Origin: Ruminococcaceae bacterium UBA1236
Lineage (GTDB): Bacteria > Bacillota > Clostridia > Oscillospirales > Acutalibacteraceae
Length of the DNA: 25,669 bases
Assembly: GCA_002309055.1 (NCBI GenBank)
Contig: DBWO01000052.1
Span: 3,640-29,308 of the forward strand
Direction of reading: 5' to 3'
In this document: positions 1 through 7,764 of the stretch, piece by piece
How positions within the stretch are numbered: position 1 is the first letter of the stretch
How the letters are laid out: every line of letters starts with the position of its first letter
Translations under genes and position numbers: made by a program
The notes under the pieces: generated by a model
Seen by the model: only the letters and a program-made list of their open reading frames with translations
Database searches by the model: none
Told to the model about the DNA's origin: nothing

Positions 1-42
1 CAGATGGTTCGTACAATCAAGTACTTTGCTGAGCTTGCGTAA
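1..42 (+). CDS. 3' end of an unidentified gene (partial)
   Basis: The window opens inside a reading frame that ends at a TAA at 40-42. Only 13 codons are visible, ending in IKYFAELA. It is followed 24 bases later by a good terminator hairpin, which supports it being the true end of a gene on this strand. The tail is too short to assign a family. Confidence 0.6.
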   Translation, partial: QMVRTIKYFAELA

Positions 43-65
43 TTTTAAGAAAAAACAATAACCTT

Positions 66-96
66 AACGGGGGAGCAAAATCCCCCGTTTTGTTTT
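66..96 (+). terminator. Rho-independent terminator after the partial upstream gene
   Basis: An 8-bp stem (AACGGGGG paired with CCCCCGTT, loop AGCAAAAT) is followed by a T-rich run TTTTGTTTT. It lies between the stop at 42 and the next gene at 109, so it should end the upstream transcript. No separate promoter for the next gene is obvious in the remaining gap. Confidence 0.85.
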
Positions 97-108
97 ACGG
101 AGAACGAT

Positions 109-828
109 ATGACACCGATGAAAAGGATTGACAAGTTAATCGCTCTCAACTGCAACCTCTCAAGGAAAGAGGCGCGGCAGCTGATTAAAAACGGCGACGT
201 TTCCGTTAACGGAAAGACCGTTCTGCGCGCCGAAGAGCTTGTTGACACCGAGCATGATGAGGTGAATGTAAAGGGATATAGCTTTACACTACGGGACCAT
301 ATTTACATTATGATGAATAAACCCGAGGGAGTTATCTCCGCAACGACCGATTCTGCCAAAAAAACGGTGATTGACCTGGTGCCGCCCGAGCTTCGCCGCA
401 GGTCTCTTTTCCCCTGCGGGCGGCTTGACAGAGACACCACGGGACTATTAATTATAACAGATGACGGCGCTTACGCTCACAAATTAATGAGCCCGGCGCA
501 TCACGTGAGCAAAACTTATGTCGCGACTCTCGCGAGAGAGCCGGGAAGCGCGGAAATTGAGCTTCTGGAGCGCGGAATTGTGCTTGAAGACGGCACGGAA
601 TGTCTGCCTGCAAAGGTAAATGCCTTTACAGAGGACGGCGTTTTTCTCGCGGAGATAACAATCAGCGAGGGAAAGTACCATCAGGTGAAGCGGATGTTCG
701 CAGCGACGGGCAATCACGTGGAAAAACTCAGGCGTATCAGCGCCGGAGCATTATGCCTTGACGAAAGCCTGGCTCCCGGCGAATGCCGCGAGATGACAGA
801 AAAAGAAAAAGAACTTGTATTTGAATGA
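109..828 (+). CDS. RsuA/RluB-family pseudouridine synthase
   Basis: 239 residues, the usual size for the RsuA/RluB/RluE/RluF group that isomerises uridine to pseudouridine in rRNA. The N-terminus (about residues 4-60) is an S4 RNA-binding domain (LSRKEARQLIKNGDVSVNG). The catalytic domain carries MNKP (69-72), then GRLDRDTTGLLI (104-115), in which D107 is the expected catalytic aspartate, and a late HQVKRM element. The 16S position (RsuA) cannot be told from the 23S or tRNA positions by eye. GGAGA at 99-103 supports the ATG at 109; an in-frame ATG at 118 is the alternative. It is bounded by terminators on both sides, so it is probably monocistronic or fed by read-through. Confidence 0.93.
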   Translation: MTPMKRIDKLIALNCNLSRKEARQLIKNGDVSVNGKTVLRAEELVDTEHDEVNVKGYSFTLRDHIYIMMNKPEGVISATTDSAKKTVIDLVPPELRRRSLFPCGRLDRDTTGLLIITDDGAYAHKLMSPAHHVSKTYVATLAREPGSAEIELLERGIVLEDGTECLPAKVNAFTEDGVFLAEITISEGKYHQVKRMFAATGNHVEKLRRISAGALCLDESLAPGECREMTEKEKELVFE

Positions 829-855
829 GACAGACCGTACGCGGCCTGTCTTTTT
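829..855 (+). terminator. Rho-independent terminator after the pseudouridine synthase
   Basis: GACAG(A)CCG-TACG-CGG(C)CTGTC forms an 8-bp stem with one A/C mismatch and a TACG loop, followed by TTTTT. It starts directly after the TGA at 826-828. Confidence 0.85.
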
Positions 856-893
856 GCTTTTGCGCCCCGGGAGATGAGCCGCTCCGCTCAATC

Positions 894-922
894 TTGACTT
901 TTTTTAAAAAATAACTTATAAT
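894..922 (+). promoter_or_regulatory. Sigma-A promoter for greA-lysS (and probably the wall-polymer genes)
   Basis: TTGACT (894-899) and a perfect TATAAT (917-922) are separated by 17 bp. Transcription would start near 929, giving a leader of about 45 nt before the greA start. No other convincing promoter was seen from here to 10109, so this may drive a ten-gene unit. Confidence 0.85.
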
Positions 923-974
923 ATGGCTAATTACGCATATAATTATTATATTATCATATTAAGGAGATGCGCAC

Positions 975-1445
975 ATGGCAAAGCAGATTACCAGAACCGA
1001 GTTCGAAAGAAAGATGAAAGAGCTCGAAAGACTCAAAAAAGAGGGCAGAGAGGAAATAGCTCAGAAGCTTCAGGAAGCCCGTTCTCACGGCGACCTTTCC
1101 GAAAACGCGGAATATGATGAAGCGAGAAACGACCAGGCGAAGCTTGAGGAGCAGATTGCACAGCTCGAAAAAGAGATAGACACCGTACTGGTTGTTGACG
1201 ACGAAAAGTTCAAGAAGGGCGTTGTACACATCGGTTCAATAGTCGAGGTTGACGATAACGGCGAAATCGTCAAGGTTATCATCGGCAGCACAAGTGACGA
1301 TGACGACATCATTTCAATCACCGACGATTCTCCCGTAGGCGCCGCTCTCATCGGCAAAAAGGCCGGTGACAAAATCAAGGTTACTCTCCCCTCGGGCGAG
1401 ATTGCCACGATGAAAGTGCTTTCAACGGAATACAACAAGAAATAA
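975..1445 (+). CDS. greA: Transcription elongation factor GreA
   Basis: 156 residues, against about 158 for the family. GreA rescues backtracked RNA polymerase by stimulating transcript cleavage through the secondary channel. The N-terminal coiled coil holds the signature around SHGDLSENAEYDEAR (37-51); D40 and E43 correspond to the acidic tip residues that support Mg2+ binding in the polymerase. The C-terminal FKBP-like domain follows (GSIVEV, DDSPVGAALIGKKAGD). AAGGAGATG at 961-969 is a strong RBS for the ATG at 975. It is transcribed from the near-consensus promoter at 894-922 and is followed 11 bases later by lysS, a common pairing in Firmicutes. Confidence 0.97.
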   Translation: MAKQITRTEFERKMKELERLKKEGREEIAQKLQEARSHGDLSENAEYDEARNDQAKLEEQIAQLEKEIDTVLVVDDEKFKKGVVHIGSIVEVDDNGEIVKVIIGSTSDDDDIISITDDSPVGAALIGKKAGDKIKVTLPSGEIATMKVLSTEYNKK

Positions 1446-1456
1446 AGGAGACTCCC

Positions 1457-2962
1457 ATGGCCGAAGAAATCGTAAACGTTCCCGAAAATGAGGAAGAAAT
1501 ACAGGACGTCAACTCTCTCAGGCAGATAAGAGTTGAAAAGCTGGAGGCCCTGCAGGCCGCCGGCAAGGATCCGTTTGTGATAACAAGCGCCTGCCAGACC
1601 ATTCACACCGATGAGATAGTCGAGCGTTTTGAAGAGCTTGAAAACACGGATGTGAGCATCTGCGGCAGAATGATGAGCCGCCGCGATATGGGCAAAGCGA
1701 ATTTCATTGACGTCAGAGACAAAAACGGCAGAATCCAGTGCTACGTGCGTATAGACGACGTGGGCGAGGATGTTTTTGCCGATTTCAAAAAGTGGGATAT
1801 AGGCGACATTATTGAAGTTAAGGGCTTTGTTTTCAGAACGAGGCGCGGTGAAATCTCCGTGCACGCGAAAGGCATCCGCCTGCTGTCAAAGTCACTTCTG
1901 CCCCTTCCCGAAAAATTCCACGGCCTTACGGATGTTGACACCCGTTACAGAAGGCGTTACCTCGACCTTATTATGAATCCCGAGGTTAAAGACACATTTT
2001 ACAAGCGCTCCGCGATACTCAGGGAAATCAGAAACTACCTTGATGCGCAGGGCTTTATCGAGGTTGAAACTCCCGTGCTTGTTCCCAACGCGGGCGGCGC
2101 GAGCGCAAGACCTTTTGAAACTCATTTCAACGCCCTCAACGAGGATGTTAAGCTTCGCATCTCACTTGAGCTTTACCTCAAGCGCCTTATTGTCGGCGGT
2201 ATGGAGAGAGTGTACGAAATCGGCAGAGTGTTCAGAAACGAGGGCGTTGACACAAGACACAACCCCGAGTTCACACTTATGGAGCTCTATCAGGCTTACA
2301 CCGATTATCACGGCATGATGGATCTTACCGAAAACCTTTACCGCCACCTCGCTCAGACGGTTGTGGGCTCAACGCTCATCTCCTACAACGGCGTCGAGAT
2401 GGATCTCGGCAAGCCTTTCGAGCGCCTGACGATGATTGACGCGGTCAAGAAATATACCGGCATCGACTGGAACGATGTGAAAACTCTCGAGGACGCGAGA
2501 AAGCTCGCGGATGAAAAGCACGTGGAATATGAAAAACGCCACGGCAAGGGCGATATTCTCAACCTTTTCTTTGAGGAGTTTGTTGAGGAGCACCTTATTC
2601 AGCCCACTTTCATAATGGATCATCCCATCGAGATTTCACCCCTTACCAAGAAAAAACCGGACAACCCCGATTATGTTGAGCGTTTTGAGTTCTTCATGAA
2701 CGGCTGGGAAATGGCAAACGCCTATTCCGAGCTCAACGACCCCATCGACCAGAGAGAGAGATTCAAGGCGCAGGAGCTTATGCTCTCACTCGGCGACGAC
2801 GAGGCGAACACAACGGACGAGGACTTCCTTATGGCGCTTGAGTACGGCATGCCCCCGACAGGCGGCATCGGTTACGGCATTGACAGAATGTGCATGCTCC
2901 TTACCGACTCTCAGGCAATAAGAGATGTTATCCTCTTCCCCACCATGAAGAGCCTTGACTGA
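1457..2962 (+). CDS. lysS: Lysyl-tRNA synthetase, class II
   Basis: 501 residues, normal length. It charges tRNA-Lys with lysine using ATP. An N-terminal OB-fold anticodon-binding domain (about 65-145) is followed by the class II core: motif 1 region around YRRRYLDLI (164-172), motif 2 with FRNEG (259-263) running into RHNPEFTLMELY, and motif 3 GIGYGIDRM (470-478). The RBS AAGGAGAC lies just upstream of the ATG. The stop TGA at 2960-2962 is separated by a single base from the ATG of the next glycosyltransferase gene, so translation of the two is probably coupled. Confidence 0.97.
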   Translation: MAEEIVNVPENEEEIQDVNSLRQIRVEKLEALQAAGKDPFVITSACQTIHTDEIVERFEELENTDVSICGRMMSRRDMGKANFIDVRDKNGRIQCYVRIDDVGEDVFADFKKWDIGDIIEVKGFVFRTRRGEISVHAKGIRLLSKSLLPLPEKFHGLTDVDTRYRRRYLDLIMNPEVKDTFYKRSAILREIRNYLDAQGFIEVETPVLVPNAGGASARPFETHFNALNEDVKLRISLELYLKRLIVGGMERVYEIGRVFRNEGVDTRHNPEFTLMELYQAYTDYHGMMDLTENLYRHLAQTVVGSTLISYNGVEMDLGKPFERLTMIDAVKKYTGIDWNDVKTLEDARKLADEKHVEYEKRHGKGDILNLFFEEFVEEHLIQPTFIMDHPIEISPLTKKKPDNPDYVERFEFFMNGWEMANAYSELNDPIDQRERFKAQELMLSLGDDEANTTDEDFLMALEYGMPPTGGIGYGIDRMCMLLTDSQAIRDVILFPTMKSLD

Positions 2963-2963
2963 T

Positions 2964-3665
2964 ATGAAAATTTCCGTTGTTCTTGCCGCTTATAACGGCG
3001 AGAAATACATTTGCGAGCAGCTCTCCTCCGTGCTTTCACAGCTCGGCGAAAACGACGAGGTGATTGTGTCGGATGACAACCCCGCAGGCAAAACGAAAGA
3101 CGCTGTCCTGTCTCTCGGCGACAGCAGAATCATATACACCGTGGGAGAGGGCAAGGGCGTTGTCAAAAATTTTGAAAACGCTCTTCGCAAGGCGCGCGGC
3201 GATATAATCTTCCTGTGCGATCAGGACGATGTGTGGCTTCCCGGCAAGGTTGACACGGTGACCGCCGCCGTTCAAAGCGGATGCGACCTTGTGCTGCACG
3301 ACGCAAGCGTAACGGATGAAAACCTGAACATCACGGATGAGTCATATTTCAGAACGCACGGCTCAAACGGCTCATTCGCGAAAAACATAATCAAAAACTC
3401 CTTTGTGGGGTGCTGTATGGCTTTCACAAGGCCCGTGCTCGAATGCGCTCTGCCCTTCCCCGAAAATGTGCCTATGCACGACTGGTGGATTGCGCTTATC
3501 GCTATGAAAAAGGGATACCGCGTGAAGCTCATTGATACCCCGCTGATACTGTGGCGCCGGCACGGCGGCAACGTGACGGGAGGCAAAACCTCCCTCGCGA
3601 GCAAAATCAGGTGGAGGGCGGTTATCATCGCCTCTCTTGCCCGCGCGGGCCGCAGAAAGGATTAG
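2964..3665 (+). CDS. GT2 glycosyltransferase, rhamnosyltransferase-like
   Basis: 233 residues. A GT-A fold family 2 enzyme: the N-terminal ISVVLAAYNGEKY strand, a VSDDN nucleotide-binding acidic pair (36-39) and the metal-binding DQDD (86-89) in the context GDIIFLCDQDDVWLPGK. The combination of GKGVVKNFENAL and the DQDDVW motif resembles rhamnosyltransferases of the RgpB/RfbF kind, but the donor sugar is not proven. Later MHDWWIALIA is typical of the acceptor-side helix. ATG at 2964 is preferred; a TTG at 2955 would extend it into lysS. It opens the wall-polymer cluster one base after lysS and likely acts at the cytoplasmic membrane face. Confidence 0.88.
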   Translation: MKISVVLAAYNGEKYICEQLSSVLSQLGENDEVIVSDDNPAGKTKDAVLSLGDSRIIYTVGEGKGVVKNFENALRKARGDIIFLCDQDDVWLPGKVDTVTAAVQSGCDLVLHDASVTDENLNITDESYFRTHGSNGSFAKNIIKNSFVGCCMAFTRPVLECALPFPENVPMHDWWIALIAMKKGYRVKLIDTPLILWRRHGGNVTGGKTSLASKIRWRAVIIASLARAGRRKD

Positions 3666-3671
3666 TGACAG

Positions 3672-4436
3672 ATGGAAAGAAAGATTACCGGCTGTATAGT
3701 GACATACAACAATATGCGCACTATCGACAAGGCGATAAGCACGGTGCTTGAGCACGCGAAATGCGATTTCACGCTCTACGCGGTTGACAACGGCTCAACC
3801 GACGGCACGCCCTCGCACATCAGGGAAAAATATCCTGAAGTTGTCGTTATCGAAACGAACAGAAATATCGGTTTCGGAGCGGGTCACAACTATATTCTTG
3901 ATAAGCTTGATTCCGACTATCATGTGATAATCAACCCCGATGTTATCATCAGAGATGATATTTTCAATGATATGGCGAAATATCTTGACAATCACGAAGA
4001 TTGCGGAATGCTTTCACCGCGGATTCTTTTCCCCGACGGCAGGCCGCAGATACTCGGCAAAAAGATACCTCTGCCGCATTATCTCATAGCGAGCAGGATG
4101 AGGGGCAAAAAGCCGGGCAAGGTGCTTTCGGATTACGCGATGCTGGATTGCGATATGTCGGTACCCGTGCAGATACAGAATGCCACCGGCTGCTTTATGT
4201 TTATCCGCACATCTCTGTTTAAGGAGCTCGGCGGATTTGACGAAAGATACTTTATGTATTTTGAGGACTGCGACCTTACCCGAAAGGTAAACCGGGTGAG
4301 CAAGGTGATGTATTACCCCTACGCCACCGTTTACCACGAGTGGGGCAGAGACTCAAAAAAGAATTTCAGGCTTAAAATGGTGCAGATCAGCTCTATGCTC
4401 AAGTATTACGCCAAGTGGGGTCTGTCATCAAAGTAG
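3672..4436 (+). CDS. GT2 glycosyltransferase, WbbL-type rhamnosyltransferase family
   Basis: 254 residues. GT2 fold: CIVTYNN (8-14), AVDNGSTDGT (37-46) and NPD (88-90) replacing the classical DXD, a feature of WbbL/RfbF-like enzymes that add rhamnose to a lipid-linked sugar. The C-terminal half has the acceptor motif GCFMFIRTSLFKELGGFDERYF'-like region followed by a FEDCDL catalytic segment. It begins six bases after the previous GT2 gene, so the two probably work in sequence on one lipid carrier, perhaps building a linkage unit or rhamnose-containing backbone. The substrate is inferred from family resemblance only. Confidence 0.87.
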   Translation: MERKITGCIVTYNNMRTIDKAISTVLEHAKCDFTLYAVDNGSTDGTPSHIREKYPEVVVIETNRNIGFGAGHNYILDKLDSDYHVIINPDVIIRDDIFNDMAKYLDNHEDCGMLSPRILFPDGRPQILGKKIPLPHYLIASRMRGKKPGKVLSDYAMLDCDMSVPVQIQNATGCFMFIRTSLFKELGGFDERYFMYFEDCDLTRKVNRVSKVMYYPYATVYHEWGRDSKKNFRLKMVQISSMLKYYAKWGLSSK

Positions 4437-4447
4437 AGAGGAATTTC

Positions 4448-5257
4448 ATGAAATATCTCAAGAATTTTTACAAGTACAGAAACCTGATGTATGAGATAAT
4501 CCGCAAAAACATCAAGCTTCAGTACAGAGACAGCGTGCTCGGAATGTTCTGGACCTTCCTGCAGCCGCTGATGACAACGATTATCCTTGTTATCATTTTC
4601 GGCAATGTTTTCGGAAAATCAAACAAGGACATCGTAAATTATCCTATTTACCTGCTTTGCGGCAGACTGCTCTATGAGTTTTATTCGCAGAGCACAAAGA
4701 GGGCGATGCGCTCAATCAGAAACAGCGCGTCGGTCATAAAGAAGGTGTATGTGCCGAAATACATTTACCCCGTGGCAAATGTGCTGGCAAACTTTGTCAC
4801 CTTCTGCATTTCGCTCTCGGTGCTTGTCTGCTTCATAGTTTTCTTTGTGGCAACGGGCAAAAATCCGCCGCACATCACGGGCTATATGTTCCTTGCGCCC
4901 GTGCCGATTATCATACTTATGATTCTCGCGGTCGGCGTAGGGCTTATCCTCAGCACGCTTGACGTGTTTTTCAAGGATGTTGACTACCTCTATGAGGTGT
5001 TCTGCCTGCTTCTTTTCTACCTGACCCCGATATTCTACAAGCTCAGCTCCCTGAAGATGACGAATACATTTTTTCTCACCTTCATCAAGGCAAATCCGCT
5101 TTACTCAATCACGGAGATGTTCAGGTGCTGTGTGCTTTACGGACGAATGTTCTCGATAAATCACCTGCTTTACTCGCTCGGTTTCGCGCTGGCAACGGTG
5201 CTTATCGGCGTGGTGCTGTTCTACAGGAAGCAGGATAAATTCATCCTTCATCTGTAA
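4448..5257 (+). CDS. tagG: ABC-2 type polysaccharide/teichoic acid exporter, permease
   Basis: 269 residues. An integral membrane protein with the N-terminal cytoplasmic helix YRNLMYEIIRKNIKLQYRDS, then LGMFWTFLQPLMTTIILVII, which is the hallmark of the TagG/RfbA/Wzm permease family, and about six membrane segments. It pairs with the ATPase encoded next to move the finished lipid-linked polymer across the membrane. The start chosen is ATG 4448, preceded by AGAGGAA; a GTG at 4415 would overlap the previous gene by 22 bp and lacks support. The symbol reflects the wall teichoic acid setting; the equivalent O-antigen name would be wzm. Confidence 0.92.
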   Translation: MKYLKNFYKYRNLMYEIIRKNIKLQYRDSVLGMFWTFLQPLMTTIILVIIFGNVFGKSNKDIVNYPIYLLCGRLLYEFYSQSTKRAMRSIRNSASVIKKVYVPKYIYPVANVLANFVTFCISLSVLVCFIVFFVATGKNPPHITGYMFLAPVPIIILMILAVGVGLILSTLDVFFKDVDYLYEVFCLLLFYLTPIFYKLSSLKMTNTFFLTFIKANPLYSITEMFRCCVLYGRMFSINHLLYSLGFALATVLIGVVLFYRKQDKFILHL

Positions 5258-5274
5258 GAGAAAGGGTAAAAACT

Positions 5275-6027
5275 ATGAGCAAACCCGCAATAGTTGTCGA
5301 GAATATGAGCATGATGTTCAACCTCAACAAAGAAAAAATCGACAACCTGAAGGAATATTTCATAAAACTTATCACCCGCAAGCTTCATTTCACCGAATTC
5401 TGGGCCCTGCAGGATATTAACCTGACAGTTGAAAAGGGCGACAGAGTGGGAATACTCGGCTTTAACGGCGCGGGCAAATCCACTCTGCTGAAAGTTATTT
5501 CCGGCGTTATGAAGCCCACAAAAGGCACGGTTAAAACATACGGCGTGATTGCGCCTATGCTTGAGCTGGGCGCGGGTTTTGACCTTAATTACTCGGGCAA
5601 GGAAAATATCTATCTATACGGCGCCACAATGGGCTACTCCCGCAAATATATCGAGGAGAGATATGACGAGATAGTGGCATTTTCGGAGCTTAAGGATTTT
5701 ATTGACGTGCCCGTCAAAAACTATTCATCCGGTATGAAGGCCCGTCTCGGTTTCGCAATCGCGTCTGCGGTTGATCCGGACATCCTCATCCTGGACGAAG
5801 TGCTGTCGGTCGGCGACGCGAAATTCAGAAAGAAGAGCGAAAATAAAATCCGCTCAATGTTTGAAAAGGGCATCACGGTTTTGTTTGTGTCTCACTCAAC
5901 GAGCCAGGTGCTCGCTATCTGCAACAAAGCGATTATTCTGGACCACGGCAAAATCATCGCGCAGGGCACCGCGGAGGAAATCTGCGCGCAGTACGAAGAA
6001 ATGGTTAACAGCGGAAAGGTGAAGTAA
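5275..6027 (+). CDS. tagH: ABC exporter ATPase for polysaccharide/teichoic acid
   Basis: 250 residues. ATPase partner of the upstream permease. Walker A GFNGAGKST (62-70), ABC signature SSGMK (151-155), Walker B ILILDE (170-175) and switch histidine H207 are all present. The segment MLELGAGFDLNYSGKENIYLYG is characteristic of the Wzt/TagH/RfbB subfamily. At 250 residues it lacks the C-terminal carbohydrate-binding domain found in Wzt proteins that recognise a capped chain and the long extracytoplasmic tail of Bacillus TagH, so chain-end recognition is not expected here. It starts 17 bases after the permease. Confidence 0.94.
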   Translation: MSKPAIVVENMSMMFNLNKEKIDNLKEYFIKLITRKLHFTEFWALQDINLTVEKGDRVGILGFNGAGKSTLLKVISGVMKPTKGTVKTYGVIAPMLELGAGFDLNYSGKENIYLYGATMGYSRKYIEERYDEIVAFSELKDFIDVPVKNYSSGMKARLGFAIASAVDPDILILDEVLSVGDAKFRKKSENKIRSMFEKGITVLFVSHSTSQVLAICNKAIILDHGKIIAQGTAEEICAQYEEMVNSGKVK

Positions 6028-6030
6028 ATC

Positions 6031-6747
6031 ATGGTATTTGCAGCTATTTTTGCAGGCGGCGTAGGCAGCCGCATGGGCAACATCAACACACCGAAACAAT
6101 ATCTTGACCTGGGCGGCAAGCCAGTAATCATTCACACGGTTGAAAAATTCTTTGTCAACGACCGCGTGGATGAGATAATCGTGCTCTGCCCGAAGCCCTG
6201 GATTGCACACACAAAATCCCTGATAGAGGCAAATCTGCCGGCAGGCAAGAAGATAAGCGTAATTGAAGGCGGCAAAACAAGAAACGGCACGCTCGAAAAC
6301 GCGATTGAATTCATAAACAGCAACTATGAAACGGATGAGGATACAATCATCGTCACTCACGACGCTGTGCGCCCCTTCCTCACTCACCGCATCATTGACG
6401 AAAACATTGACGCCGCAATAGAATACGGCGCGGCGGACACTGTGATTCCTGCGACGGACACAATCGTTGAGAGCAAGGACGGCAAAATAATCTCCTCCAT
6501 CCCCGAGAGGAAGAATATGTATCAGGGTCAGACCCCTCAGACCTTCCGCTTAAAGCTCCTTGAGAGCGTTATCGAATCGCTTACAGACGACGAAAAAGAC
6601 ATACTCACCGACGCGTGCAAGATATTCACCATAAAGGACAAGCCCGTCTATATGGTCGAAGGTGAAGTATTCAACATAAAAATCACCTACCCCTATGATA
6701 TGAAGGTTGCCTACACCCTTCTGAAAGGCAAGGACAGCGATGATTAA
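6031..6747 (+). CDS. tarI: D-ribitol-5-phosphate cytidylyltransferase
   Basis: 238 residues. Transfers CMP from CTP to ribitol-5-phosphate, giving CDP-ribitol for polymer synthesis. The N-terminal nucleotide loop AGGVGSRMG (8-16) with PKQYL just after is shared with IspD; HDAVRPFLTHR (110-120) and MYQGQTPQTF follow. TarI is preferred over IspD because of close overall resemblance to TarI (for example VDEIIVLCPKPWIAHTK) and because a TarJ gene overlaps its 3' end by 8 bp. It lies three bases after the exporter ATPase. An IspD role cannot be wholly excluded, since bifunctional relatives exist. Confidence 0.93.
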   Translation: MVFAAIFAGGVGSRMGNINTPKQYLDLGGKPVIIHTVEKFFVNDRVDEIIVLCPKPWIAHTKSLIEANLPAGKKISVIEGGKTRNGTLENAIEFINSNYETDEDTIIVTHDAVRPFLTHRIIDENIDAAIEYGAADTVIPATDTIVESKDGKIISSIPERKNMYQGQTPQTFRLKLLESVIESLTDDEKDILTDACKIFTIKDKPVYMVEGEVFNIKITYPYDMKVAYTLLKGKDSDD

Positions 6748-7762
6748 TCAGGTTTACAGGCTTACAAGCCCCGGCATAATTGACGTTGCCTGCACCGTGC
6801 CGGACATTAAAAACAGCGTGCTTCTGCGCCCGCTGTATATGTCCGTGTGCAAGGCGGACCAGCGCTATTATCTGGGTAACAGAAGCAAAGAGGCGCTTAA
6901 GGCGAAGCTGCCTATGGCGCTTATACACGAGTGCGTGGCAAAGGTGGAATTTGACCCGACGGGCAATTTCAAACCCGGCGAAATCGTTGTGCCCGTGCCC
7001 AATACCCCCACCGAGGATGATGACGTAATAGCCGAAAACTACCGCCTGACAAGCCATTTCTGCTCAAGCGGATATGACGGCTTCCTCAGGGATTATATTG
7101 ACATTGACCCCGGCAGACTCGTGAGAGTGCCGGAGGGAGTCGACCTTAAAATCGCCGCATTCGCGGAGCTTATAAGCGTTGCCGTGCACGCGGTTTCAAG
7201 GTTTGATAAATTCTCACACAGCCGCAAAAATGCCATCGGTGTATGGGGCGACGGCAATGTGGGATTCATAACCGCCCTCATTTTAAAGGCGGTTTACCCG
7301 GATTCAAAGCTCTATGTTTTCGGCACGGTCTATGAAAAGCTCGCCTATTTCTCATTTGCCGACGGCACATTTCATGTTGACAATGTGCCTGCGGATCTTA
7401 TGGTTGACCACGCTTTTGAATGTGTCGGCGGCGAAGCGTCGAGATACGCTGTTGCGCAGATTATAGACCACATTAACCCCGAGGGCTCAATCGGCCTTAT
7501 GGGTGTTTCCGAAAGCCCGGTGGGCATCAATACAAGAATGGTGCTCGAAAAGGGTCTTAACCTTTTTGGCTCATCAAGAAGCGGAGTAGCCGATTTTGAG
7601 AGGACAATGCAGATTCTTTCCGCGAATCCCAACGCAATCGCGTACCTCGAAAACCTTGTGGGTGAGGTTGTGTCCGTGAGGTCAATCGCGGATATTCACA
7701 AGGCATTTGCCTCGGATATCAGCCGCAGCTTCGGCAAAACAATCATCAAGTGGGAGAAATAA
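6740..7762 (+). CDS. tarJ: Ribulose-5-phosphate reductase (ribitol-5-phosphate dehydrogenase)
   Basis: 340 residues. Medium-chain zinc-dependent dehydrogenase that reduces ribulose-5-phosphate with NADPH to ribitol-5-phosphate, the substrate of TarI. Catalytic-zinc ligands appear as C37, H63-E64 (ALIHECVAKV) and E143 in FAELISVAVHA. The Rossmann loop is WGDGNVG (169-175). The four-cysteine structural zinc lobe of many alcohol dehydrogenases is absent, as is normal for TarJ. The ATG overlaps the last 8 bases of tarI, so the two are probably translationally coupled. Confidence 0.94.
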   Translation: MINQVYRLTSPGIIDVACTVPDIKNSVLLRPLYMSVCKADQRYYLGNRSKEALKAKLPMALIHECVAKVEFDPTGNFKPGEIVVPVPNTPTEDDDVIAENYRLTSHFCSSGYDGFLRDYIDIDPGRLVRVPEGVDLKIAAFAELISVAVHAVSRFDKFSHSRKNAIGVWGDGNVGFITALILKAVYPDSKLYVFGTVYEKLAYFSFADGTFHVDNVPADLMVDHAFECVGGEASRYAVAQIIDHINPEGSIGLMGVSESPVGINTRMVLEKGLNLFGSSRSGVADFERTMQILSANPNAIAYLENLVGEVVSVRSIADIHKAFASDISRSFGKTIIKWEK

Positions 7763-7764
7763 CC

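Noticed and set aside
1085..1864. 259-codon minus-strand frame across the greA-lysS junction
   Set aside because: Antisense to two certain genes; low-complexity Ser/Thr/Pro C-terminal part reflects the complementary codons of acidic stretches. No RBS or family.
4415..4447. Upstream GTG start for the ABC-2 permease
   Set aside because: It would overlap the preceding glycosyltransferase and add 11 residues not seen in the family; the ATG at 4448 has a good ribosome site.
6031..6747. Assignment as IspD of the isoprenoid pathway
   Set aside because: The overlapping tarJ and the polymer-export context favour TarI; the two families share the same nucleotide-binding motifs.
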